Shown piece after piece: positions 1 through 6,319 of a stretch of DNA of 10,037 bases. Every line of letters starts with the position of its first letter. Position 1 is the stretch's first letter. This DNA is from an uncultured Clostridia bacterium. GTDB taxonomy: Bacteria > Bacillota_A > Clostridia > Christensenellales > Aristaeellaceae. The stretch covers positions 1-10,037 of the forward strand of contig CAMVDI010000057.1 of the NCBI GenBank assembly GCA_947166205.1, given 5' to 3'. The notes below the pieces were generated by a model. That model was not told the origin of the DNA. It saw only the letters and a program-made list of their open reading frames with translations, and did not search any database. The position numbers and the translations under genes were made by a program.

Positions 1-1
1 C

Positions 2-154
2 TGCCTGCTGGCGGTGGGCGATGAAGAGCTGATCAAAATCCATTTCCATACCAACGAGCCCTGGCAGGTGCTGGAATACTGCGCCTCCAAGGGGGAAATC
101 TACGACGTTGTGGTGGAAAACATGGAGCGCCAGGAGCAGGGACTTAAGGGTTAA
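2..154 (+). CDS. C-terminal end of a DAK2/FakA (YloV)-like protein (partial)
   Basis: Only the last 50 codons are in the window, so the gene starts before base 1. The visible stretch has the hallmark of the domain that follows DAK2 in FakA/YloV-type fatty-acid kinases: a GDEELIKIHFHTNEP segment followed by VLEYCASKGEIYDVVVENM, which matches the family pattern of 'vgd..lvKvHvHt..P..vLey....G......ieNM..Q'. FakA phosphorylates fatty acids held by a DegV-type carrier (FakB). In classical FakA about 250 further residues follow this motif. Here the stop comes only 10 residues after the ENM triplet, so the protein is either a shorter DAK2 protein, a DegV-DAK2 fusion with DAK2 last, or a truncated FakA. 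The next gene starts 28 bases on and is probably co-transcribed. The family call is fairly sure; the exact subtype is not. Confidence 0.7.
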   Translation, partial: CLLAVGDEELIKIHFHTNEPWQVLEYCASKGEIYDVVVENMERQEQGLKG

Positions 155-182
155 AATTCCGCGACTGGAATCGGGAGGGATC

Positions 183-914
183 ATGAGCCGTTTGGGAGAT
201 CTGATCCGCACGGAGCGGATCCGGCAGAAGATGACGCCGAAGCAGGTGGCCAGAAAGTGCGGCGTCAGTGAAAGCTATCTGATGGCCGTGGAAGCGGGAA
301 CCCGGATCATCGCGGACGACCAGGCCCGCAGGATTCTGAAGACCATCGGCCTGAAACAGCAGAACGAGGCGGAATTCACCCTGGACGATATCGCCGCCAC
401 GGTGGATCTGGCGACGGCCACGCCGTCCCTGGCGGCCCGGGCCGCGGCGCCAAAGAAGGAGAAGGAGGCGGAGGTGGTCGCCTCCTCGGAGGACAAGGAC
501 GAAACCGTGGCCGGCAGCGTCTGGCTGGACGCGCTGCAGAGCGTTCTGCGGCGGGTGCCGGTGATGAACGCGGTCATGAAGCCTGTCCGCCACCGGCTCA
601 TCCCGGTGGAGAATGGCCGCATCGCCGGGGCGAATCCCGACAAGGTGTTCTGTTATCTGGCGCCGGACGACAGCATGCGCGGTTTCCGGATCCAGAAGGG
701 GGACGAGGTGCTCACCGTTCCGGCCCAGAGCCCGGTGGACGGGGCTGTGATGCTGGTCAATTACAACGGCCACAGATTTCTCCGGAAAATCCGGGTGCTG
801 AACGACCGGCAGGTGCTGCTTCAGAGCTATGACAGGGAATATGAACAGGAGACGGCGGAGATCAGTGAGGTGGGCTTTCTGAGCCGCTGCGTTCAGGTGA
901 CCTTTGATCTGTGA
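183..914 (+). CDS. XRE-family HTH regulator with S24/LexA-like C-terminal domain
   Basis: This is a 243-residue cytosolic DNA-binding protein. Residues 4-58 form a Cro/CI-type helix-turn-helix (KMTPKQVARKCGVSESYLMAVEAG). Residues 80-110 are an Ala/Lys/Glu-rich, low-complexity linker. Residues 155-240 resemble the LexA/CI S24 peptidase fold: DDSM gives a candidate nucleophile Ser164, GDEVLTV follows, and FLRKIRV supplies Lys202. The Ser-Lys spacing of 38 is close to that of LexA (37), so the autoproteolytic dyad may be intact. I see no Ala-Gly at the usual LexA distance upstream; the only nearby AG (148-149) sits about 15 residues before the serine. The start at 183 is preceded by GGGAGG at 174-179; an open frame further upstream overlaps the previous gene and has no such site. 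No phage genes are nearby. Its targets are unknown, though the DUF1015/GH5 genes downstream or the FakA-like gene upstream are candidates. Confidence 0.85.
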   Translation: MSRLGDLIRTERIRQKMTPKQVARKCGVSESYLMAVEAGTRIIADDQARRILKTIGLKQQNEAEFTLDDIAATVDLATATPSLAARAAAPKKEKEAEVVASSEDKDETVAGSVWLDALQSVLRRVPVMNAVMKPVRHRLIPVENGRIAGANPDKVFCYLAPDDSMRGFRIQKGDEVLTVPAQSPVDGAVMLVNYNGHRFLRKIRVLNDRQVLLQSYDREYEQETAEISEVGFLSRCVQVTFDL

Positions 915-915
915 C

Positions 916-958
916 CCGGCCCTGCCGGCAGGCGCCGCCCCCCGTCCGCGGGGCGGCG
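916..958 (+). other. Two GC hairpins between the regulator and the DUF1015 gene
   Basis: Just after the regulator stop lies a small hairpin (916-928: CCGGC, 3-nt loop, GCCGG). Next is a stronger perfect 9-bp stem (933-941 CGCCGCCCC pairing with 950-958 GGGGCGGCG, 8-nt loop). No T-run follows, so it is not a standard rho-independent terminator. It may partly end transcription, stabilise mRNA or attenuate the downstream genes. I see no convincing promoter between it and the DUF1015 start. Confidence 0.5.
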
Positions 959-1003
959 GATTCCAGGAGCCCGGACAGCGCTTTTCGCGAGGAGGGAGTT
1001 TCC

Positions 1004-2269
1004 ATGACTGAAGTTCACAGTCCGTTTTATCCGACGGAGATTCTGCTGCCGGCGGAAGGCATTCCGGCGGAAACCTGGGCCTGCGTCGCCTGCGACCAGT
1101 ATACCTCCCAGCCGGAGTACTGGGAGGAGACGGAGCGCCTCGTGGGGGAGAACCCTTCGACGCTGCGCCTGATGCTGCCGGAATGCTATCTGGGGGAGAG
1201 CGCGGAGCGGATTCCCGCCATCCACGCGGCGATGAAGGATTATCTGCGCCGGGGATGGCTGCGGCCGGAAGTGCCCCGGGGGTTCGTCTTTCTCAGGAGA
1301 ACCACGGCCTCCGGCACCCGCCTGGGGCTGGTCGGCGCGGTGGATCTGGAAGAATATGATTTCGCGGCGGGCACGCTGCCGCCCGTCCGTCCCACGGAGC
1401 AGACCATCGCGGAGCGGCTTCCTCCCCGGCAGAAAATCCGGGAGGGCGCGCCGGTGGAGCTGAGCCATATCCTGATGCTGATCGACGATCCGGGCCGCAC
1501 CCTGCTGGAGTCTCTGGACGGGAAGAAGGAGCGGCTGCGGAAGCTCTACGGATTTGAGCTGATGCAGGGCGGAGGCCGTCTGGAAGGATACGCCGTGGAA
1601 AGCACGGAGGATCTGGAGGCGGTTGAGGGGGCGCTTCAGGCGCTCCGGGGAGATCCCGGCGAGCATCCGCTGCTGATGGCCGTCGGGGACGGAAATCATT
1701 CCCTGGCCACCGCGAAGGCCTGCTGGAACAGGATCCGGGATTCGCTTCCGGAGGACGCCCGGCGGAATCATCCGGCCCGGTTTGCCCTCTGTGAAATCGA
1801 GAATATCCACGATGAGGCGCTGCGCTTTGAGCCGATTCACCGCCTGATTACCGGGACGACGCCGGAGGAGCTGTACGACAGCTGGGAGAAGTACGCGGCG
1901 GCCCGGGGGATGACGCTTTCCGAGGAAGGAGAGGGGCATACTTTCCGGATGGCGATCCGCCAGGATGAGTATTCCGTGGTGGTGGAAAATCCGGAGGGAC
2001 AGATTCCCTGCGAAACGATCCAGCTCTTCCTGGACTGGTTCCTTTCGGAGCATCCGGAGGCGGCCATCGATTATATCCACGGGGATGAGACGCTGCGGAA
2101 GCTGGCGCGCCGGAAGGACGCGGTGGGATTTATCCTTCCGGAGATTGACAAGGGCGCGTTCTTCGGCGACGTGAAGAAGCTGGGCGTTCTTCCCCGGAAG
2201 ACCTTTTCCATGGGCGAGGCGGAGGAAAAGCGGTTTTACATGGAGTGCAGGAGGATCGGAGAAGCATGA
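1004..2269 (+). CDS. DUF1015 family protein
   Basis: This 421-residue soluble protein has the conserved landmarks of DUF1015 (PF06245). These are an N-terminal segment with ACDQYTSQPEYWEE (29-42); a central segment running from about RTTASGTRLGLVGAVDLEEYDF (99-120) through RPTEQTIAERLPPRQKIREGAP (129-150); the signature VGDGNHSLATAKACW (227-241); RFALCEIENIHDEALRFEPIHR (259-280); and a C-terminal IDYIHGDE (355-362) with LPRKTFSMGE near the end. The length is normal for the family. Family function is not established. The GDGNHS motif is reminiscent of the DGHHR motif of ParB/sulfiredoxin-fold serine kinases (SerK, SbnI), and family members are often found beside serC/serA, so an amino-acid-related role is possible but unproven here. 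The start at 1004 has GGAGGG at 991-996; the longer upstream frame runs through the hairpin and looks non-coding. Its stop overlaps the next gene's start (ATGA). Confidence 0.88.
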   Translation: MTEVHSPFYPTEILLPAEGIPAETWACVACDQYTSQPEYWEETERLVGENPSTLRLMLPECYLGESAERIPAIHAAMKDYLRRGWLRPEVPRGFVFLRRTTASGTRLGLVGAVDLEEYDFAAGTLPPVRPTEQTIAERLPPRQKIREGAPVELSHILMLIDDPGRTLLESLDGKKERLRKLYGFELMQGGGRLEGYAVESTEDLEAVEGALQALRGDPGEHPLLMAVGDGNHSLATAKACWNRIRDSLPEDARRNHPARFALCEIENIHDEALRFEPIHRLITGTTPEELYDSWEKYAAARGMTLSEEGEGHTFRMAIRQDEYSVVVENPEGQIPCETIQLFLDWFLSEHPEAAIDYIHGDETLRKLARRKDAVGFILPEIDKGAFFGDVKKLGVLPRKTFSMGEAEEKRFYMECRRIGEA

Positions 2270-3450
2270 GAAAAAAAAGAATGATGCGCGCGGCGGCGCT
2301 GCTCTGCGCCCTGCTGATGGCGGTGGGCTGCGCAGCCGCGGCGGCGGAGATCGTGATACCGGATCTGACAATCCCTTCCCGGGAGATTCCGGAGACGGAG
2401 GGCCTGGCCCTGATCCGGGACATGAAGGCCGGATGGAACCTGGGGAACGCCTTTGACGCCGTAAACTGCCCCTGGCTCAGGGATCCGATGGACTACGAGA
2501 GCGTCTGGTGCCGCGAGAAGACCACGGAGGCGCTGATCGAGGCGGTGCACGCAGCGGGTTTCCGGACGCTGCGGATCCCCGTGAGCTGGCATAATCACGT
2601 GGACGCGTCCTATACCATCGATCCCCGGTGGCTGGACCGGGTGTACGAGGTGGCGTCCTGGGCCCGTGACCGGGGAATGTACGTGATCCTGAACATTCAT
2701 CACGACAACGAGCCGGGGTTCTATTATCCCTCCCAGGCCCAGGCGAAGACCTCCGAGGCCTATGTCCGGGCGATCTGGTCCCAGCTGGCGGAGAAGTTCG
2801 CCTCCTGGGACGAGCGGCTGATTTTTGAGTGCGTGAACGAGCCGCGGCTGAGCGGCACCCAGTACGAATGGTGGTACGATCCGCGGTACAGCGAATGCCG
2901 GAAGGCCATGGAGCGGATCGTATACCTGAATCAGGTGTTTGTGGACACGGTGCGGGCCTCGGGCGGAAACAACGCGAACCGCTATCTGATGGTTCCCGCC
3001 TATGCCGCCAACTGGAGCTATTCCTGCGATGACACGTTCTCCCTGCCGAAGGATTCCGCGAAGGACCGGATCATTCTGTCCGTCCACGCGTATATTCCCT
3101 ACGATTTTGCCCTGGAAGAGCCGGGCATCAGCTCCTTCTCCCTGGCGAACGAAGGGCAGAAGGAAGAAATCACCTGGATGCTGGACAGCCTGTACGACCG
3201 TTACGTATCCCGGGGGATCCCGGTGCTGATGGGCGAATTCGGGGCGATGGAGAAGGATGGGAACCTGCAGGCGCGGGTGGACTGGCTGGCCTGGTACGTG
3301 GCCAACGCCCGGGCCCGGGGCATCACCTGCTGCTGGTGGGACAACCACATTTTCAAAGGGAACGGGGAGCACTTCGGCCTGTTCGACCGGAAAACCGCGG
3401 TCTGTGAGATACCGGAGCTGGCGGAGACCTTCATGCGCTACTGCGAATAG
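2266..3450 (+). CDS. Secreted GH5 (subfamily 4-like) endo-beta-glucanase
   Basis: This 394-residue glycoside hydrolase of clan A (TIM barrel) is predicted to hydrolyse beta-1,4-glucan or a related glucan outside the membrane. The family marks appear in order: GWNLGNAFDA (56-65), FRTLRIPVSW (99-108), VILNIHHD (140-147), the acid/base in FECVNEP (Glu192), SVHAY (272-276), and the nucleophile in VLMGEFGA (Glu324), then CCWWDNHI (355-362). Both catalytic glutamates are present. The GWNLGN and NIHHD context is typical of GH5_4. Residues 1-28 are a signal peptide: a K/R-rich start, a hydrophobic core, then AVGC followed by a run of alanines. Cys22 could be a weak lipobox (the -3 position is Ala rather than Leu), or signal peptidase I could cut after the Ala run. 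There is no dockerin or carbohydrate-binding module. ATG 2266 overlaps the DUF1015 stop, with AGGAGG at 2249-2254, implying coupled translation. Confidence 0.92.
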   Translation: MRKKRMMRAAALLCALLMAVGCAAAAAEIVIPDLTIPSREIPETEGLALIRDMKAGWNLGNAFDAVNCPWLRDPMDYESVWCREKTTEALIEAVHAAGFRTLRIPVSWHNHVDASYTIDPRWLDRVYEVASWARDRGMYVILNIHHDNEPGFYYPSQAQAKTSEAYVRAIWSQLAEKFASWDERLIFECVNEPRLSGTQYEWWYDPRYSECRKAMERIVYLNQVFVDTVRASGGNNANRYLMVPAYAANWSYSCDDTFSLPKDSAKDRIILSVHAYIPYDFALEEPGISSFSLANEGQKEEITWMLDSLYDRYVSRGIPVLMGEFGAMEKDGNLQARVDWLAWYVANARARGITCCWWDNHIFKGNGEHFGLFDRKTAVCEIPELAETFMRYCE

Positions 3451-3470
3451 GCAGGCAGGAATATGGAAGA

Positions 3471-3500
3471 GGGACGGGGAGCGGATTCCCGTCCCTTTTT
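3471..3500 (+). terminator. Rho-independent terminator after the GH5 gene
   Basis: A perfect 8-bp stem (3471-3478 GGGACGGG with 3488-3495 CCCGTCCC, 9-nt loop) is followed at once by TTTTT at 3496-3500. It lies 20 bases after the GH5 stop and closes the left-hand transcription unit. Confidence 0.92.
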
Positions 3501-3542
3501 CATTGGGCCCTCCCGGAAAATGACCGTTTCTGACTGCTTTTC

Positions 3543-3582
3543 CGCCCCGGGCGTTTCGGGGAGACGGGTTTTCCGCACCAAT
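3543..3582 (+). repeat. Module A, upstream copy (hairpin plus degenerate -10)
   Basis: This 40-base segment matches 3667-3706 at 35 of 40 positions. It contains the same hairpin, CCCCGG (3545-3550), loop GCGTT, TCGGGG (3556-3561), in which one pair is G-T instead of G-C. Where the downstream copy has the iorA -10 box, this copy has GCACCAAT, a poor match. It looks like a decayed duplicate of the iorA promoter region. Confidence 0.75.
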
Positions 3583-3593
3583 CCGCCCGGCTG

Positions 3594-3619
3594 CGGAATT
3601 GTTTTTTTTGGATTGTTTT
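3594..3619 (+). repeat. Module B, first copy (T-rich box)
   Basis: This T-rich box starts CGGAATTG, continues as a run of eight T, and ends GGATTGTTTT. It recurs 46 bases downstream at 3640-3664 with one substitution and one base less in the T-run. A more diverged relative may begin at about 3513 (CCGGAAAATG..., ending GACTGCTTTT) just before the upstream module A. Confidence 0.75.
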
Positions 3620-3639
3620 AGCGGAAATCAGCCCTGTTC

Positions 3640-3664
3640 CGGAATTGTATTTTTGGATTGTTTT
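3640..3664 (+). repeat. Module B, second copy (T-rich box)
   Basis: This is the second copy of the T-rich box, reading CGGAATTG, TATTTTT, GGATTGTTTT. It lies directly before the downstream module A, at about -50 to -70 relative to the predicted iorA transcript start, where an AT-rich UP element could act. That role is inference. Confidence 0.75.
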
Positions 3665-3666
3665 TT

Positions 3667-3706
3667 CGCCCCGGGCGTTCCGGGGAGGCGGGTTTTCTGC
3701 TACAAT
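3667..3706 (+). repeat. Module A, downstream copy (hairpin plus -10 box)
   Basis: This is the intact copy of module A. Its hairpin is a perfect 6-bp stem, CCCCGG (3669-3674) with CCGGGG (3680-3685) around loop GCGTT, and its end forms the iorA extended -10 box. The hairpin overlaps the place where a -35 box would be. Confidence 0.75.
3678..3706 (+). promoter_or_regulatory. Predicted extended -10 promoter of iorA-iorB-paaK
   Basis: TGCTACAAT (3698-3706) gives a -10 box TACAAT with the upstream TG of an extended -10. At 17-bp spacing the -35 position is TTCCGG (3678-3683), a weak match to TTGACA. The promoter therefore probably relies on the extended -10 and perhaps the upstream T-rich box or an activator. 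Transcription would start near 3713, leaving a leader of about 36 bases. Confidence 0.6.
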
Positions 3707-3748
3707 AGGGGGCAAGATCGGAAAAGTGCAGGAGGTTTTCACGGGGCT

Positions 3749-5596
3749 ATGAAACAGTATGTCATGGGAAACGGAGCGATTGCCCTGGGCGCGCTGGCGG
3801 CGGGCGTGGGGCTGGCGGCCGGCTATCCCGGGACTCCTTCCAGTGAAATCATCGAACAGATTGCCCGCTTCGCGGGGGACGGGACCCATGTGGAGTGGTC
3901 CGTCAACGAGAAGGCGGCGATGGAGGTGGCCGGAGCCGCGGCCTACAGCGGCGTCCGGGCCATCGTGACCATGAAGCAGATGGGGCTGAACGTGGCGGCG
4001 GATCCGCTGCTCTGTCTGACCTATGTGGGGGTCAAGGGGGGGCTGGTTATCGTCAGCGCCGATGATCCCGGCCCCATCTCCTCCCAGACGGAGCAGGATA
4101 CCCGGCGCTTTGCGGACTTTGCCCGGGTTCCCGTGCTGGATCCCGCTTCCCCGGAGGAGGCCTACCGGATGGTGCAGGATGCCTTTGAGATCAGCGAAAG
4201 GACCGGCCTGCCCGTGATTCTGCGGCCCACGACCCGGGTCTGCCACGGATACGCCTCCATCGCGGCGCCGGACCGGTTCGCCCCCCGGGCTGCGGAGGGC
4301 TTCATCCGGGATCCCGGGAGATGGGTGATCTTTCCCCGGGCCAGCTATCTGAACCACGCCCGGATCGAGAAGACCCTGGCGGAGCTGGGGAAGAGCCTGT
4401 CCGCGTATCCGTACAACACGGTTGAGGGGCCGGCGGCGCCGGGAACTTCGGAGACAGCCGGCCCGGAGGGGCAGGAGGTGCCCCTGGAGCGGAAGGCCGT
4501 CGCCGCCTCCGGGATCAGCTATGCCTACGCGAAGGAGTGCCTCGGGGAGGATTCCCCGGTCCGGCTGATCCGGATCGCCACGCCCTTCCCCTTCCCGGAG
4601 GACATGGCGGAGAAGGCCCTGGAGGGCATCCGGGAGGTTCTTGTGCTGGAGGAGCTGAGCCCCTATATCGAAGAGCAGCTCTGGAAGCTGGCCGGAAAGC
4701 GTCATCTGAACCTGACCGTGCGCGGCAAGGGGGACGGCTTCGTGCCGCAGAACGGGGAGTTCAGCGCGGAGATGGCCGCGGAGGCGATCCGGCGGTTTAC
4801 CGGGATCCGGGTCGGACAGGAGGGCATCGATACCGGCGACGCGCCGGCGCTGCCCCTGCGGCCTCCCGTGCTCTGCGCCGGGTGTCCGCACCGGGCGTCC
4901 TTCTACGCCGTGAAGCAGGCCATGAAGGGCCGGAAGGCGGTCTTCTGCGGGGATATCGGGTGCTATACGCTGGGCAACGCCCAGCCGCTGGACATGGTGG
5001 ACACCTGCCTGTGTATGGGCGCGGGGATCACCATGGCCCAGGGGTTTGCCCACCTGGATCCGGAGGTCTGCGCCTTCGCCTTTGTGGGGGACTCCACCTT
5101 CTTCGCCAGCGGCATGACCGGCGTGGTCAACGCGCTGCATAACGAGGCCAGCCTCGTGCTCTGCGTGCTGGACAATTCCACCACCGCCATGACGGGGCAT
5201 CAGCCCCATCCCGGCACGGGCCGGAATATGATGGGCCGCACCGTGGACAAGGTGGATCCGGTCTCCGTCCTCCGGGGGATGGGCGTCGGAATCGTCGAAA
5301 CCGTCGATCCCCTGGACCTGGAAAAGGCCGTGGAGACGGTCCGGCGGGTCTCTGGGGAGCCGGGGGTGAAGGCGGTCATCTTCCGCTCCCCCTGCATCGC
5401 GATATCCCGGCCGGCTGGGAAATGCGCGGTGGACGCCGGAAAATGCGTCGGATGCGGCAGATGCATCCGGGAGATCGGCTGCCCGGCGCTGAGCCTTGAC
5501 GCCGGAAAAGTCCGGATCGATCGGAATCTCTGCACCGGGTGCGGGCTGTGCGCCCGGATCTGTCCCGTGGGCGCGATCGGAGGTGAAGCCAGATGA
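3749..5596 (+). CDS. iorA: Indolepyruvate:ferredoxin oxidoreductase, alpha subunit
   Basis: This 615-residue subunit of the thiamine-diphosphate enzyme interconverts aryl-2-oxoacids (indolepyruvate, phenylpyruvate) and aryl-acetyl-CoA plus CO2, exchanging electrons with ferredoxin. Residues 1-180 are the N-terminal pyrimidine-binding domain (MGNGAIALGALAAGVGLAAGYPGTPSSE region; VEWSVNEKAAMEVAGAAAYSG; TMKQMGLNV). A transketolase C-terminal-like domain follows after a Gly/Pro-rich linker (224-245). The thiamine-diphosphate domain begins around CAGCPHR (376-382) and carries GDIGCYTLG (401-409) and the GDST to DNS motif (448-477). Two [4Fe-4S] motifs close the protein: CVGCGRC...CP (566-579) and CTGCGLCARICP (595-606). 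Length is normal for IorA. AGGAGGT (3730-3736) lies 12 bases before ATG 3749, slightly long, but no better in-frame start is seen; an open frame further upstream merely runs through the repeats. The stop overlaps the iorB start (ATGA). Confidence 0.95.
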   Translation: MKQYVMGNGAIALGALAAGVGLAAGYPGTPSSEIIEQIARFAGDGTHVEWSVNEKAAMEVAGAAAYSGVRAIVTMKQMGLNVAADPLLCLTYVGVKGGLVIVSADDPGPISSQTEQDTRRFADFARVPVLDPASPEEAYRMVQDAFEISERTGLPVILRPTTRVCHGYASIAAPDRFAPRAAEGFIRDPGRWVIFPRASYLNHARIEKTLAELGKSLSAYPYNTVEGPAAPGTSETAGPEGQEVPLERKAVAASGISYAYAKECLGEDSPVRLIRIATPFPFPEDMAEKALEGIREVLVLEELSPYIEEQLWKLAGKRHLNLTVRGKGDGFVPQNGEFSAEMAAEAIRRFTGIRVGQEGIDTGDAPALPLRPPVLCAGCPHRASFYAVKQAMKGRKAVFCGDIGCYTLGNAQPLDMVDTCLCMGAGITMAQGFAHLDPEVCAFAFVGDSTFFASGMTGVVNALHNEASLVLCVLDNSTTAMTGHQPHPGTGRNMMGRTVDKVDPVSVLRGMGVGIVETVDPLDLEKAVETVRRVSGEPGVKAVIFRSPCIAISRPAGKCAVDAGKCVGCGRCIREIGCPALSLDAGKVRIDRNLCTGCGLCARICPVGAIGGEAR

Positions 5597-6184
5597 TCCG
5601 GAAGGATATTCTTATCTGCGGCGTCGGCGGTCAGGGCACCGTGCTGGCCAGCAAAATCATCGCGGCCGCCGCCATGGCGGAGGGGAACACCGTTCATTCC
5701 GCCGAAACCATCGGCATGGCGCAGCGGGGCGGCCCGGTCACCAGCCATGTCCGGATCGGGCAGGAGGTCTTTTCCCCGCTGATTCCCCGGGGCAGCGCGG
5801 AGCTGATGCTGGCCTTCGAGCCGGCGGAAGCCGTCCGGAATCTCCGGTATCTGCGGAAGGACGGCCTGGTGATCCTCCACGGGGGAGGTCCGGCCAGTCA
5901 CGGAAAGTCTGCGGCCCAGCGGGTATTCGGGGCAGGTCATGACGGATTATCTGCGCGGAAAATGCGCGTGCCTGCCGGCGGATCTGGAGGCGCTTTCCGC
6001 GCCGCTGGGATCCGCCCGGTTCCATAACATCCTGCTGATCGGCCTGGCGGCCGGAGCGGGCCGGATGGGCATCTCCCGGGAAAGCCTGATCCGGGAGATC
6101 GGGAACAGGGTGCCGGAGAAATATCTGGAAAAGAACCTGGAAGCCTTTGAGATCGGATTCAGCTTCGGGAAAGAGCATTCATAA
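5593..6184 (+). pseudogene. iorB: Indolepyruvate:ferredoxin oxidoreductase, beta subunit, frameshifted
   Basis: IorB is the gamma/beta-type partner of IorA. The frame from ATG 5593 (GGAGGTGA at 5579-5586, ATGA overlap with iorA) has clear IorB features: ICGVGGQGTVLASK (8-21), ETIGMAQRGGPVTSHVRIG (38-56) and LAFEPAEAVR (73-82). It loses homology after about residue 93 and ends at 6027 with an unrelated tail. Family sequence resumes in the next frame, which has a TGA at 5870-5872 and then reads STGEVRPVTESL and on to RFHNILLIGLAAGAG and PEKYLEKNLEAFEIGF, ending at 6184. One surplus base between 5873 and 5885 explains this. An extra C in atcctcc (5872-5878) would restore VISTGEVRPV, which best fits the family's 'VNT..I.P' stretch; an extra G in the G5 run (5881-5885) is the alternative. 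Repaired, the protein would be 196 aa, the normal size. Assembly error, true mutation and programmed shift cannot be told apart here. Confidence 0.88.
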
Positions 6185-6261
6185 GGCAGGACATGAGGAC
6201 GCGCCATCCGGGGAAGGAAGGCGCGGAGGCCCGGCGGGGACAAAGGGCAGTATACCGGCGG

Positions 6262-6280
6262 CCCTCCGCGGGGCGGAGGG
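6262..6280 (+). other. Strong hairpin in the iorB-paaK spacer
   Basis: CCCTCCGC (6262-6269), a GGG loop, and GCGGAGGG (6273-6280) form a perfect 8-bp stem in the 135-base spacer. A weaker 5-bp stem (GCGCC...GGCGC) lies upstream at about 6199-6222. No T-run follows, so full termination is unlikely. It could protect the upstream mRNA end or tune paaK expression. No separate paaK promoter is evident. Confidence 0.5.
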
Positions 6281-6319
6281 GGCCGGAGCAGAAATCATTC
6301 AGATCAGGAGGACCGCGGC

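Noticed and set aside
893..2371. Long open frame on the minus strand opposite the DUF1015 gene (492 codons)
   Set aside because: It is low-complexity and rich in Arg, Pro, Gly and Leu, has no family motifs, and mirrors the GC-rich third codon positions of the real gene.
2236..3372. Long antisense open frame opposite the GH5 gene
   Set aside because: The plus strand carries an intact GH5 enzyme with both catalytic glutamates; the antisense product has no recognisable domain.
3594..3664. CRISPR or tandem-repeat array in the iorA upstream region
   Set aside because: There are only two clear copies of each module, the copies are imperfect and spacing is irregular; no cas genes are present.
3599..3748. 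N-terminal extension of IorA through the upstream repeats
   Set aside because: It would have to start inside the T-rich box upstream of the promoter; IorA family homology begins at MKQYVMGN, and AGGAGGT precedes ATG 3749.
3500..5209. 569-codon antisense open frame opposite iorA
   Set aside because: It is a composition artefact of GC-rich codons; its apparent internal repeats come from the duplicated spacer modules, not from protein evolution.
5939..6184. Separate 81-aa gene starting at ATG 5939
   Set aside because: Its sequence, and the frame upstream back to 5873, is the missing C-terminal half of IorB; the ATG has only a weak ribosome binding site.
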